64,000 bases of DNA from Ampullaceana balthica (GCA_944989445.1 CALYLW010001186.1:244655-308654), one strand, 5' to 3'. Positions 46,884-58,946 are shown, counted from the stretch's first letter. Notes: generated by a model not told the origin, from the sequence alone. A program made the numbers and translations.

Positions 46884-47805
46884 GACAATATCTTATAATT
46901 GCTACGAGCTCAGTTTATCTTAAAAGTTGAGAAAATTTTTTTTTAATTTCATATTGAAAATAGATTTTCTAGTGAACATAATTTTAAATGTATGTGATTC
47001 TAACAATTCTATTCTTCCCTTGAATATAATATTAGTAAAAATCAGATAAGTTTAAAAACAATGTAACATTTAAGTAACGCAAGGTTGTAACTCACTGCCT
47101 GGTTGAAAAATAAACTATGCTGTAACAGAGTTTATAATATTGATATTAATATCCTCATGTTACATTTTCAAGCTATTTTGTAATTCAAGTAAAACTTCAT
47201 ATTAAATACATAAACATTGGTGCTTTCTGGTGCAGCGCTGATGGGAAACACAATTTATGCACGTCAATGTAACACATTCTTAAAGGAATTGTTTCCTTAT
47301 TTAGCAAACACATTTGTGTCTCTTTGATTATTCCTATGGTTAAACTATGAGTGACGCAAGTCAATTGGACGGCCTCGCTCCTTGTGTGTATAACACAGGG
47401 TAGGGGAGAGAATCTCGTCCGTTGAAACAGCTTAACTTTCCGACATGAACTGGATGACGACACGTGGTTAGGTCTCCAGTGGTCACGTGGCTGTTATTTA
47501 CAAACGGTAATCTAACAGTACGGGCGTGCTTGATGGGCGTCCTGTGGTCACGTAGTTCCAATACGACAATTTAACAGTACGGACGTGATGGGTGAGCGTC
47601 TAGTGTTCACAGGGGCGTAGTTCCAATACGGCAATGTAACAGTACGGTGTGATGGATGGTGCTATAATAGATGGATTCCATTATGTTGATTTTTAGATTG
47701 TTAAAGATAACGTTAACAATGTAGACCGTTGGGATTAATTTCGATTTTTTTAAACTTAATATTATAGACAGAAACAATATCAGCTTAGATATGTGCTATG
47801 AAATT

Positions 47806-48919
47806 TGTATCGTAAATTTGGACCAGCGATACAACTCTGACATGCCGCAGTCGGGAAAAAATCACTGCTAGAAAGATAGGAATGGCATGAGTAATCTTTG
47901 TACGTTTTTTCTGATAATTGCCATTTTGCTATAAATTCATGCTTATACAGGGATCAAATCCAGAAAAAAGGGAGCATGAAATCCCCTTTTAAATGCCAAA
48001 CTGATTTTAGTTCATACATGTAATTGAAACAAATGTCACACACTTTTAAGTGCATGTCTTTGGTACATAAAGTATACATATATGAAGAAATTCTTAACTG
48101 ACGAGGCATTAAAAAAAAAGCAAATAGAAGTTCTCTAAAATAACAAAACAGCACATTAAATATATAAACCTTCTACAAATTGAAGAGCTTGGTCTAACAA
48201 AAATGACGTCATTTACTATTATTAAAATGGTGCGAAGTACATTGAAACCATTTTGAATTTTTAAAAATTTATAAATTTAGACTTTAAATAAAAAGTATGC
48301 TTTAGGATTGTGTACGTTATCAACATGATAATTTACATATTATCGTTTTTGAGCTCGATGCATTGGATCTCACTGTCTTATGTTTTTCTTAGTAGTCTTA
48401 GCCAAAAATGATATGGAATGTAAGTATAAGATTATTAAAATCAAGGAAAATAAGTCATTTAAATATACTTTTTTTAAAAAGTGTCTTACGATTAAAACAA
48501 AATAATACTTTTTTTTAAAAATGCATTGATACAAAAGAGATTTCATTAAAAAAATAATAAATTTGAATATTTTGCCTTAATAGCAATATTTCTATTCTGT
48601 TTATAACTACTTAATTCACCTGACGAAAATTATGTCTTTTGGACATTTATTTTTGCATAATATTGGTGTACATTTAAACACAGCTGCATTCTACCCCGTA
48701 ATGGTTTTTCACTACCTGGAAGTGGATACCATTTTAATTGCTCCTGTCCAATGGAATTTATGTAAGTCATGGTTTAAAATTGCGTATTTAATAATGTACT
48801 ACATAACATGCATTGCAACAAGTAGTTTTTGCTTGTGACTGAAACACTACAACTAATCAATCTATTTATAGATTGCTTTGGTTACCAATAAGGGTTGGCC
48901 TCTATGCGGCTCGGACTAC
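47806..48919. other. AT-rich interval, no recognised feature
   Basis: Short open frames (47954-48154, 48632-48838) carry no recognised domain. No repeats stand out. Confidence 0.5.
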
Positions 48920-48921
48920 GA

Positions 48922-49085
48922 CTAGGGTCACGGACCTAACCACCATTCACTAGGGTCACGGACCTAACCACCATTCACTAGGGTCACGGACCTAACCACC
49001 ATTCACTAGGGTCACGGACCTAACCACCATTCACTAGGGTCACGGACCTAACCAACATTCACTAGGGTCACGGACCTAACCAAGG
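48922..49085. repeat. 28-bp minisatellite (six units), unrelated to the main satellite
   Basis: Unit CTAGGGTCACGGACCTAACC plus ACCATTCA, six near-identical copies. Confidence 0.95.
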
Positions 49086-49324
49086 TCTCAAGGTATTAGT
49101 TCCCTGGGGGGTAGAATGTAGTTTTAGAAGGAATTAAAAAATAAATAACTTTAATAGCCTTATAATAACGGCTATTGACATCATTCCACATGTAGGCTAT
49201 TACATATTAATGATGAAACAACATTACTTGTAAATGATTAACGTAGCTTATGTATAATGTATTGTAATTTTGTGTGTTTGTTGTGATATGAATGTTAATT
49301 TAATCCTTATGAGTATATTATTTC

Positions 49325-49408
49325 TTTCATGTAAAGCGCTGTGAGCCCAGTTCCTTACTGGGATATAGCGCTATATAAATAATCAATTTATTATTATTAT
49401 TATTATTT
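49325..49408 (+). mobile_element. SINE/LINE 3' tail-like sequence
   Basis: TGTAAAGCGCTGTGAGCCCA, a short gap, then ATAGCGCTATATAAATAATC and an ATT microsatellite tail. The two GCGCT arms form a stem and the tail resembles the 3' ends of widespread metazoan SINEs. Upstream SINE body is not recognised. Confidence 0.55.
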
Positions 49409-50074
49409 TAAATGATATCGTTAGGTAACAATGCTGAATGTTTAGAAGATGTATTTTTTCTATAACTGTGTCGTTCATTCTAAAATTACGTTAGTGATTT
49501 CTAATGATGGAATACGTTCTTTATTGATTGTCAAATATCAATAAAGTTTTGCCTCCCTTTTACCAACAAGTAAATAACTCTCTAAAAAATAATTTTAGAA
49601 AACTATTTAAGTTTGTCTTTAAATATATCATTTTATTTAATTATGTTAATCTATTCCCTATATATTTTTACTTTATAAAATACGGAATATATTATAGCAC
49701 ATATTAGACATAAGAAAATGAAAGTGTACATTACAGTTAGTATATTACGATTAGGCATACAAAACTTTAAAGTATCGATATTATAATTTAAAATTAAAAG
49801 ATCCCGTGCACATACAGGAGATTACAGATAAATCAATCATATTTCATACTAACTAATTCAAACTATAACAATAGGCTACTATAGTATTAGTATAAAATAA
49901 TTTCGTTATAGCTTGATTACCTGGTAAGCATATAATAGTAATTAGGGGACGTATATAAATGACAACACGCAATTTTGGCCGATTTCGTAATCCCCCCCCC
50001 TCGCCACACCTCTTCACAAACACTTAGACCCCCCTCCAATATGACGTACAAAGCTTCGACGTTTGGCTGAAATT
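49409..50074. other. AT-rich interval, no recognised feature
   Basis: No frame or repeat of note apart from a C-run at 49991-50000. Confidence 0.5.
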
Positions 50075-50372
50075 GTAGTCAGACAAAGTAACATATATGG
50101 CTGACATTACAGTCAGACAAAGTAACACATATGGCTGACATTACAGTCAGACAAAGTAACATATATGGCTGACATTACAGTCAGACAAAGTAACATATAA
50201 GACTGACATTACATTCAGACAAAGTAACATATAAGGCTGACATTACAGTCAGACAAAATAACATATTTGGCTGACATTATAGTCAGACAAAGTAGCATAT
50301 ATGGCTGACATTACAGTCAGACAAAGTAACATATTTTGCTGACATTACAGTCATACAAAGTAACATATATAA
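50075..50372. repeat. 34-bp minisatellite (about nine units)
   Basis: Unit contains GTCAGACAAAGTAACATATA followed by TGGCTGACATTACA. Confidence 0.93.
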
Positions 50373-50659
50373 TTATTGCTGACAATGTAGAGGCATGGAG
50401 AGTCTCCACCAAAACAGCTAAAACAAAATCAATACAATATTTTGATGTATAAAAACTCGTCAGAAGGAAGAAGCTATTGATGTAGCAATAACAATGAATT
50501 TTTTTTTAAACGCCCAACACACAAACAAATGACAATCAGGAAAAGCAATATTGCCATTAATATTTTAAGTTAAGGCTACTATTATTATTAGGCCTAATAT
50601 TACTATAGAAAATAAATATATTATTTATACAAGTGAGAAATACACTACGCTAAAGTAAG

Positions 50660-50905
50660 ATGCGTTTTATTTACTAAAGGGAGTTAGGGCTGGAGCTATA
50701 CCATGATTTATGAGTGTCAGTCAACAGTAACTCTCATAACATGACGTTTATTTACCAAAAAGAATTAGGGCGGGGGATATACCATGATTTATGAGTGTTA
50801 GTCAACAGTAACTGTCATAACATGACGTTTATTTACCAAAAAGAATTAGGGCGGGGGATATACCATGATTTATGAGTGTTAGTCAACAGCAACTCTCATA
50901 ATAAG
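50660..50905. repeat. 81-bp tandem repeat (three units)
   Basis: Units share TATACCATGATTTATGAGTG and AGTCAACAGTAACTCTCATA; the second and third are closest. Confidence 0.9.
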
Positions 50906-51611
50906 AAAGTTATTTAAACATGTGACCTGATTACTTAAAGATCAACATTTTGGCTGTGTTGTGTGTTCTGAAACAGCTTCACTAAAAGTAATCTCCCGTA
51001 AAAGCTTTTTCTATTTATAGTTTCATTACATTTTAAAAGTCGATATGTAATTTTGTAATTTTGTAAATCTTAATAACTGAAAAATTAATTTTATAATGTA
51101 CATGTTTTACTAAAGGGGATACAATTTATGGCTGAATAAAGATGATGATGTCCCTTTGATACGTTTTTTGCAATAGTCTTTTTTTTTACATCAGCTTATG
51201 TTGCTGCAATAGCACTACATTTAATTCTGTATGTGTCCTAACGACATAGATTGTTACCATTTTAAAGATAAACTCATATAAAAATTAATTTTAAAAAATA
51301 ATAAAACTTAAATTAGTTGCATTTTGAAACTATAAATAACTCAAATTGTTTTAGAGAAATTACAATGTCTTGTTTAACTTCTATAACATCTAGAAGACAA
51401 GAAAATTATTAAACCCTGAAGAAAGTCATACTTTTCCTACATACAATTCATCTATATAAAATTAAATATTTGTTGTTATGATTTAGGCTTAATGATAAAT
51501 GATTTGTAGAGAACTAACCCAAATACCTGCTATATTGTTTCCATTCCTGATATAATTGGGGTTGAAACATAGCCTATGACCTGTCCCGGGTCAAATGAGG
51601 CTCCCATGCAA
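50906..51611. other. AT-rich interval, no recognised feature
   Basis: No convincing frame or repeat. Confidence 0.5.
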
Positions 51612-51925
51612 AATTAAAAGCGTGGGGCCCTCATCACAACTCGCTATCATGTACAAGGCTGCGAAACATAAATACAAATTTATATGAATATTAATAAACA
51701 TTTAAAGTTTCACAACTTTGATCATATACATGCTACTATCATATTAATTAGAAACATTTATCTATATGCAAAAGAGTAGTTGCAATAAGAAATGAGTTGT
51801 GATGGGCGCCCCACGCTTTTATGTGCAGTCGATAGGTTCACGGATTGAATTTTTTTTATTTTCTTCTTTTTAGTGCACTTTCTATATGTAAATAAAAGCG
51901 TGTGCTTTTTAAAGTAAAAATTTTT
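51612..51925. mobile_element. Long-inverted-repeat DNA element, right half
   Basis: AAAAGCGTGGGGCCCTCATC starts the middle part, identical in content to 26155-26340. It ends GAGTTGTGATGGGCGCCCC and then the right inverted repeat running to GCGTGTGCTTTTTAAAG. The left long inverted repeat is missing, the mirror image of the copy at 26055. Shorter nested inverted ends AAAAGCGTGGGGC / GCCCCACGCTTTT bound the middle. Confidence 0.65.
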
Positions 51926-52029
51926 AATATTTTATTTTTAATTGAGAATATTAAACTAAATAGTTGTAGTTTTTTTGTTTTTCATAATGTTACAAGATGA
52001 TAAAGAGACATTTTTTTAATGTTAAAAGT

Positions 52030-52662
52030 GGATGTTTCAACATGTTTCAATGTTTCAAGTTGAGTATACACGTTTCAATGTTACAAGTTGATAGATACAT
52101 GTTTCAATGCTTCAAGTTGATAGATACATTTTTAAATGCTACAAGTTGATAGATACATATTTCAATGTTACAAGTTGATAGATACATTTTTCAATGTTAC
52201 AAGTTGATTAATAGATGTTTCAATGTTACACGTCGATAGATACATGTTTCAATGTTAAAAGTTGATGAATTTATGTTTCAATTTTACACGTTGATATATG
52301 CATATTTCAATGATATAAGTTGATAGATACATGATTCAATGTTACAAGTGGATAGATACATGTTTCAATGTTACAAATTGATAGATTCATGTTTCAATGT
52401 TACAAGTTGATAGCTACATATGTCAATGTTACAAGTTGATTGATATATGTTTCAATGTGACTAGTTGATAGATGCATGTTTCAATGTTACAAATTGATAG
52501 ATACATGTTTTAATGTTACAAGTTGATAAATACATGTTTCAATGTTACTAGTTGATAGATACATGTTTCTATGTTACAAGTTGATAAATACATGTTTCAA
52601 TGTTTCAAGTTGATAGATACATGTTTCATTGTTACAAGTTGATATACATGTTTCAATGCCTC
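52030..52662. repeat. 29-bp minisatellite (about 21 units)
   Basis: Unit ATGTTTCAATGTTACAAGTT plus GATAGATAC, moderately diverged. Confidence 0.95.
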
Positions 52663-52822
52663 CATTTGCGCACCACTTTAATTTAAATTCTTATCGCGTT
52701 TTTTTTTGCAGAAAAAATTTGAGAATGTTAGTATTGACTATTGAAATTACTCAACTAACTCATCTAAACATTCTATTGATGTAACGAGAAGCTGAGCTAA
52801 GGTCAGGGCAAGAAATTTTTAA

Positions 52823-53020
52823 TACAATGATTGGGACAGATATAAAGACAAAGCAACGGAATATGACAATGATACTAAACATGTACGCTCTTCTTATGAT
52901 CGTGTTCTGAGTATTAGAAATTTAGATTTTACTAAGCAATATCTTGATGAAATCATTAACATCAATAATTTTTTGGGGGAAATTTATATAATCGGTTATT
53001 ATTTCCGATACATGTAATGA
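52823..53020 (+). other. Hydrophilic open frame of unknown origin
   Basis: A 65-codon frame with protein-like composition (YNDWDRYKDKATEYDND, then VRSSYDRVLSIRNLDFTKQY) and a stop at each end, no ATG at the start. Unlike most frames here it does not come from a tandem array. It could be an exon or TE remnant; I do not recognise it. Confidence 0.2.
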
Positions 53021-53067
53021 AATTAAGTTTGTTATTTTACAAGTTTTAAATATGAACTAAATTTAGA

Positions 53068-53466
53068 TGGGACCCATCGACCAAAGAAAGCATTGATAAA
53101 CTAGAACAAATTCAAAAAAGAGCTGCCAGATTCATTACTGGAGAATATTCAAAACTGACAAGAATAACACCATTAGTTAAATCATTAAACCTTGAAACAC
53201 TAGAGGATAGAAGAACCAAGAGCAAAGTAGTAATCATACATAAAGCAATTAATTCTAATTTAGAAATACAACACAAAGATAACTTAATACAGCCCTCAGA
53301 TAGACATAAGGATAAAAACACCTTTCTTATTCTGCATGCAAGAACAAACACATACAAATTTTCATTCTTCCCGTCCGGAATTCGGGCGTGGAATTGGTTG
53401 CCTGAAGAATCCAGGAAAACCAACACTTTATCAACATTTAAATCTCTAATAAAAATGCAGGACTAA
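53068..53466 (+). pseudogene. CR1/jockey-like LINE, C-terminal fragment of reverse transcriptase
   Basis: 132 codons in one frame: WDPSTKESIDKLEQIQKRAA, then RFITGEYSKLTRITPLVKSL, LNLETLEDRR, then FSFFPSGIRAWNWLPEESR to a stop. This is the region after the RT palm that is conserved in CR1/L2/jockey-type elements (WDP..KLE.IQ.RAARF and FF...I..WN.LP). No frameshift within it. The fragment begins abruptly at 53068 as expected for 5' truncation during target-primed reverse transcription. Confidence 0.88.
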
Positions 53467-53560
53467 ACACAAACCATAGATAAGCGTAGGACGCAATAAT
53501 CTTCTGTATAGAAGGAGTGTCTGTAAACAGATAAGATAAGATAACATAAGATAGAAAGAG
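53467..53560 (+). mobile_element. 3' untranslated tail of the CR1-like LINE
   Basis: CGCAATAATCTTCTGTATAG then a tail of AGATA repeats. Such short tandem tails end CR1/L2-type elements. The same tail alone is inserted at 6525-6571. Confidence 0.8.
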
Positions 53561-54356
53561 CTGTTTGAAAAGAATAATTATAAGTGTAGCCAACTCAGAA
53601 CACATAACACAGGCCAAATGTTAAAACGTAAATCAGGTCAGTCCTCTAAGCTCTAAACAATCCGTGACGTAACTAGGTTTGGTGTCATGCGGTATGTTAA
53701 ATTCATAGTATTGTCCCTTTCCTCCCCGTCTTCATTTCCAACTTCCATCTTTGATATGGTCTTGTTTAATTCTAGAATGTTAGCAAAGTTCTCAACTTAT
53801 AAATACATAAAGAGTATGTGTCTTGAGCGTACTTCAGAATATCACAAATAAACCAAATGTCTTTTACACAGCAAACCGTCTGCCTTTCTTTATTAATAAA
53901 ATGTCTGCCCATTTACACAAGTGATGAGAAACACAATATAATGTTGAACTATATTCGTGAGTAAAAACTATTTCTTTAAAAAGCCAAGCCAAGTGAACAT
54001 ACAGTGTTTAAAAGCCAAACTTAGTGAATATACAGTTTTTTAAACATTTGTCTCACACCTGAAATGTGATCAAACAGTTCACTATTGCTCTCTTTGGCTC
54101 TCTTTTGCTCTCTTTGGATTTCACAGCAGCTAAGTTTTTATTTCTCGTTTTCATTTCTTTATATTCGTTTCATTTGTTTGATCATCTCTTTGCCGAAACG
54201 TTCGCTGTTTTGTTACATCCTGTCAGGCTCTCTCATACCCTGTTTACATGTTATCCATTTACTAATCTATAAGCCTATTTGCGGCTTGTCATTAGTTTAT
54301 GAAATTTAATGTTTTAAATATATAATCTCTAAAATAAAATGTTTTATTTTATTTGT
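53561..54356. other. No gene recognised
   Basis: Mixed AT-rich sequence. The frames at 54066-54309 overlap in two phases and have no domain. TTTGCCGAAACGTTCGCTG near 54190 recalls the Penelope 3' end but lacks the CTGATGA part. Confidence 0.4.
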
Positions 54357-54850
54357 AAATCATTTATATTAACTCGTGGTGTCTGCTTGCTTGCACCCTT
54401 GAACCCTTGCACCCTTGTCGCCAAAACTTTGAATCAATTTTTAACCCACTTCGTCGTAAGCTAGCGAGCTGAAATTTTGCAGGCAGTTTGGTATCGATGA
54501 TAAAAACATTGTTTCAAAATTTCAGATTGATCACATGTACCGTAATTGAATTATTGATTATTTAGATTATTTTATTATTCCTATGTATCATGTTATTTTT
54601 TTGAGATAGAGTGTAAGGGTGCGAATTATATTGAACAACCTTTCTGTCGCGCAATAATGTGCGTATTTTATTGACAACACTTTTTATAAACATATTTCTG
54701 ATCGGTGCGCATTATATTAACCCTGTTTTAAGACACAACTACAATTTTGAATTTTTTGGATGTTCTTGCGCTGCGCATTATAATGAACATTCTTTTAGTT
54801 ACGTCTCGTTCATAAAGGATTTATAGTCAAAATCTTATTTTTTTACGGGT
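54357..54850. repeat. Third copy of the 0.5-kb unit
   Basis: Matches 21055-21569 and 21570-22062, from TTTATATTAACTCGTGGTG to GATTTATAGTCAAAATC. Has a CCCTTG microsatellite where the first copy has GACC. Stands alone here, about 30 kb from the tandem pair. Confidence 0.9.
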
Positions 54851-55333
54851 TTTATTTTTCAAAATCTTAAACAAAATAAATGGTTGAATATAAATGTGAC
54901 TAAAAATTTTAAACGTTTGATGTTGAGATTGATTTCTGATTGGTTGGTGATAAAACTGTTACATGTCTTGTTCCTGTTAGTAATCCTCGCATCTGTTTTA
55001 ATCATCAATAAATTTAAATCACCGCAATGGACTATTTTTATTTTATGTCTGATTTTTTTAAAAATGTGTAAATTGTTTAACGCTCTGAATCAACTTACCG
55101 ATATATGATGAAGGAAACGCATTTAAGAAATATTGAAATACACCCCAAGTTTAAGGATAAGCCATAGAGATCTTATTTTCCAGAAATAATTGGTGGTAGC
55201 AGCTTTTGAATTTATATTTAATTTTTTCATCATTTGTTGTTACTTCCATCAGTTTATCTTGTAATTTTGTAGATTTATGTATATTTGCAATTGAAAAAGA
55301 ACTCAATCATGTTTGTTCATTTTCAATATATCA
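54851..55333. other. AT-rich interval, no gene recognised
   Basis: The frame at 54884-55108 is hydrophobic but has no recognised family. Confidence 0.4.
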
Positions 55334-56046
55334 TCAAATCGGTATATACAATCTGAATGAAGGGCATCCAAGTGCTCACAATAACAAAGTTTGTCTTTAT
55401 CTCTTTTCACGCTCTTGATACATTTGTGAACTGGCTGAATTCATTTTCTCCAAAATTATTTTGTGCAGAAAAATTTTGGTCGCAAACGCAAATATAGATT
55501 TTATTATGAAATTCAGCTCATTAGCTTGAAGCTGAAAATTGCTTTAATTAAAGTTTTGAAAAAAATCGGTCAGTTAAGCGAATATACTTTTGATTAAGAT
55601 TAACTTGGAAAGTAAAGCATTACTTTTTTCTTTCAAGTCTTCCAGCACCGATTTAAACAGCTTATAAAATCAATGAATTTCTGTATGAAGCAGCTAATGA
55701 AAAAAAAATTAATTATTTTTACCACAAAGCTGTTTAATTTGTCGTCATAGTAATTTGCTTCTGATTTAGTTGATATCTTTAATTACTTTGTGTAATGACT
55801 TATGTAGGTTTGCACTTAAATTTTTGCCAACCAGATGTTGACGATGGATGATACAGTGTACTGTGTATCTTGACGATGGATGATAGAGTGTACTGTGTAT
55901 GTTGACGATGGATGATACAGTGCACTGTGCATGCATTTGGCACTAATGTTTTTAAATATGCAAGAACATCCCAATAGCGCCATACCATCGTTGAAGCACC
56001 GTCTGTGGCTACTGATAAGATATTACTCATAGGTATTTCTTTTTCT
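55334..56046 (-). pseudogene. ZBED5-like hAT transposase fragment, inverted copy
   Basis: Minus-strand frame reads IPMSNILSVATDGAS, MVW.., VLAYLKTLVPNACTVHC and IIHRQH, the ATDGA(P)AMVGRYRG..HCxIHRQ region of ZBED5/SCAND3-type hAT transposases. A 32-bp unit is repeated three times at 55838-55933; two extra units (64 bp) shift the frame, so the HLVGKN continuation falls out of phase. The downstream part, about 450 bp, is still recognisable by alignment to the plus-strand copy at 63270-64000. GAP of Pro for Ser and MVG for MVW are further changes. Dead copy. Confidence 0.8.
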
Positions 56047-56221
56047 TATATTATCTCTTTGCTCGTTCGTCTCAAAAGATTGTTGGCACCCCCTTCCCCT
56101 TTTTTTCATCGCACTATAGCGAATGGTTCATTTTTCATAGCTTCCCCGTCAGAAAAAATAATTGACGTAATCATAGAGACCAACACATTTATCCCATCTG
56201 GTTTATTCTTAAATTTAACTT

Positions 56222-56495
56222 AACACTCATGCCACTCGCCTCGTCCAATGTTCTCTTTGTACTTATAAAGCTCTGGTCGACTCGTCCAATGTTCTCTTAG
56301 TACTTATAAAGCTCTGGGCGACACATCCAATGTTCTTTTAGTACCTATAAAGCTCTGGTTTGGATGACTGGTCCAATGTTCTCTTAGTACTTATAAAGCT
56401 CTGGACGCCTCGTCCAATGTTCTCTTAGTACGTATAAAGCTCTGGACGACTCGTCCAATGTTTTCTTAGTACTTATAAAGCTCTGGACGACTCTT
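56222..56495. repeat. 41-bp minisatellite (six to seven units)
   Basis: Unit TCGTCCAATGTTCTCTTAGT plus ACTTATAAAGCTCTGGACGAC. Confidence 0.93.
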
Positions 56496-57097
56496 TTCTT
56501 CTTTTTATGGTTTTTTTAATTGCTGAAAATAGCACATCATCTTTAAAAAGAAAATAAAATAAAAATGTCAATAGTTGGTTGTTCCTTGTTTGCAAACGAA
56601 AGTATTTTAGTGGCACGTGCGTTGTTTAGTAGCGTCCTTTAAAGCTGACATAAAAGCCATTTTATGTAAAATATTAATTATCTACTATTGTAGACAACAA
56701 TAGTAAGTTTATTATACAATATACATCAACAATAGCTTAGTAGTTTTTACTAATAACTCTATACACCAGTGAAATGAATTATTGAAATTCGTCTAGGGCT
56801 TTATCTGAGGTAGGAGAATCAAAATATTTCATTGACATTGTATCACTATTTATAGGGATCGAGATCAAGTGAATAACACATGAATTTGATACGCTCAATA
56901 TGACTTGCCTTACTCAAACAGTAAAGTAAGAATATATGCTAAAATAAATATATACATTTTTTATAACGGTCACACAAAGACCTATGAACACAGGCATAGA
57001 AACATGTTTATTCTTTTGTTAAATCTACAAATAATATAGTAGATACGTTTTATTTCTTTCACATCAGTGCTGCACCATTAAGCACCAGTACGAATAT
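56496..57097. repeat. AT-rich interval leading into dispersed repeat R
   Basis: From about 56990 the sequence is repeat R (TTTCACATCAGTGCTGCACC), as at 44755. A diverged inverted CACTTGAT..CGATCCC piece is at about 56858-56875. No gene. Confidence 0.6.
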
Positions 57098-57218
57098 ATT
57101 TAATGCAGTGTTGTCCAACCGAAAATCGTTCATGGCACACTAAACTGGTAAAAAATTTGCGCGGCACACCTCACAAAAAAAACAAGAAATCAGTGTTTAT
57201 TCAAAAGATGTTTCATAA

Positions 57219-57614
57219 TTAATGAGATACTTCATCGTTTTCTTTGGAGCAGATAAGCTCAAAACGCGGCTCATTGCTGGATAAGCAAACTATCATTTCT
57301 TTGTCTATCATCTGCAGTCTTTCACGTTTGACGTATGCGAGCAGTTGCGCCTTTCCGCTGATGTCAGTACTTTCATAGATTTGCATTGCCCAGAGCTTTT
57401 GGATGTAGTCGGCTTCCGCAAAATGCTCTTTAATTTGATTGTCAAAATCTGTCGAAATGTCAGCAATCCGACGTCCCATCTTCTGGTGAGACAGTGGAAT
57501 CTTATTTATTTTTTCAAAAGCGTCGGGTCCCAACTCCATAGTCTCAACTGCAATTCGTAAAGACGGCAATATGATTGTTTCAGCGTCCAAATGAGATTTA
57601 TTTTGTTTGACCAA
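57219..57614 (-). pseudogene. hAT transposase core start joined to C terminus (internal deletion)
   Basis: Reads VKQNKSHLDAETIILPSL, IPLSHQKMGRRIADIS, YESTDISGKAQLLAYVKR, then abruptly NEPRFELICSKENDEVSH and stop. In ZBED5-like proteins DESTD is followed by several hundred residues of catalytic and insertion domain before the final PRxxxLxxS..SH end; here they are joined, so the middle was deleted. The first Asp of DESTD is Tyr. The open frame across the joint makes the deletion easy to see. Confidence 0.85.
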
Positions 57615-57682
57615 AAGATTCGCAATTTTATAGCTTGCTTACTGAGCTTTGACAGGAATTGAGGAAAATGTCTTAATTATTT

Positions 57683-57985
57683 TTATTGCTGCTCTAAGTT
57701 GGACCGAATGGATGCGCAATAACTTTTCGGCTTGTCTTTCAATCCTGGATGATTTGAGTTCAGATGCCGCTTCAGTTTACTGGGGTTCATGGACTCGTTG
57801 GACAATGCCATGATACAATTAAGACGAAACGGAAGAGAATGATCATTTGCACATTGTATGAAACCATACTCAAGATATTCCTCGTGATATTTCCGTTTGG
57901 TAACATTCTTCTTGGTTTTTGCAGCTCTCTCTCCATTTTGATGCTCGCTGGAATCCTTCTGGCTTCTCTTCAAAAGATTATCCAT
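57683..57985 (-). pseudogene. hAT transposase N terminus with BED finger
   Basis: 100 codons from ATG: KRKYHEEYLEYGFI, then FRLNCIMALSNESMNPSKLK and RHLNSNHP. This is the BED zinc finger and upstream motif of ZBED5-like transposases, which bind the transposon ends. The family C-x2-C is R-L-N-C here, so one zinc ligand is lost. A stop follows EQQ, and another precedes the frame resuming at 57620. Confidence 0.85.
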
Positions 57986-58297
57986 AGCCGTCTGTAATTA
58001 AAACTTTTTTAAAAAGTGAACAGCAGGAAAGGGTTTTTATTTACTTACAACAGATATTTATTCCGAATGGAGGAGAGAAATTTTGTAGCTTTCAAGAGAT
58101 TCTCACAACCAGAACAATACAAACATGAAACGCTTTTATTCAATTCTTTTTCGGTTAAGGATATTTTTTTTCAAAACTTGAAGGTTCGAAAAGCCTAGCA
58201 ATTTATGGTATTTTTGAAATCTTTCGCGGCACACTAAAATTTTCTCGCGGCACACTATTGTGCCGCGGCACACCGGTTGGACAACACTGATTTAATG

Positions 58298-58946
58298 TGC
58301 CCATATAATTGAGAAAAATTATCTTCCGAGATGAATAACAATATTTTCATTAAAAAGATCAGTTTTAAAAGTAAATTAATATGCAAAAAATCATTGTACT
58401 AACTACTTGCAATACCTACCATTTACAGTTTGTCTAACTTAAATTTAGGAAATAAAATAAGATTTAGAAGGGTTAACCACGTTTTTAATATCTGCATTTT
58501 ATAATTAGTAAAACTATGAAATACTTCGTTTGTTTCATATTTATATAATTGTCTAATTTTTGAAGGGCGTACATTGTTTAGAAACAGAGTTTTAAAAATA
58601 AAACACAATTTTATCTCATTCAAGTTGCATGCCACTTGATTTCGCTCTCTACCATAAGGGATACAAGGGAAATGATTTACTAGTCATATATATGTTTTAT
58701 ATGAGCTTTATAAATATGTTTTATAAGTATTTTTTACAAATACTTGTCAGAATGGCCTTCGAGTGAATACCAAAATGAATATGTTGTTTTTAGAGATGAC
58801 AAACCACCAGCATGCCAGCAAGGCAAGAAACTTGACTTCGATCTGCTAATAAGGGATAAAATTTCAATGAACTGTTCGGGTTCTCCTACCATCAGTATAG
58901 ACTTAGTACGATTATAACAATATCTTGTCACTAGTTCATTTTGTTC

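Larger units (their letters stand above)
43834..47805. mobile_element. Roughly 4-kb element with 140-bp terminal inverted repeats
   Basis: 43834-43975 and 47662-47805 are inverted copies of each other, about 90% or more alike. Outer ends read CATAGCACATATCTAAGCT and the inner ends ATCTATTATAGCAC. Three direct repeats of about 65-70 bp (AACAGTACGG.CGTG, 47475-47640) lie just inside the right end, a common subterminal arrangement. No transposase frame is visible between the ends. No clear target duplication. It interrupts the end of the LINE coding region. It holds older repeats (44755-45235 and 45179-46883). Confidence 0.75.
57106..58289 (-). mobile_element. Internally deleted hAT element with 8-bp target duplication
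   Basis: Ends CAGTGTTGTCCAACCG and its exact inverse CGGTTGGACAACACTG, flanked by ATTTAATG at 57098-57105 and 58290-58297. Subterminal GCGGCACAC-type repeats occur at both ends (two left, about four right). 1,184 bp long. Coding remnants lie on the minus strand. The host repeat R without insertion is at 44755-45235 with a single ATTTAATG. The 16-bp inverted ends, 8-bp duplication and ZBED5-like coding identify a hAT transposon. Confidence 0.95.

Noticed and set aside
54066..54309. Possible Penelope tail (GCCGAAACGTT) with overlapping hydrophobic frames
   Set aside because: Lacks the CTGATGA part and any coding remnant; similarity is too short.
57106..58289. Plus-strand frames 57345-57560 and 57764-57997
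   Set aside because: Antisense to the hAT transposase remnants, which match a known family.
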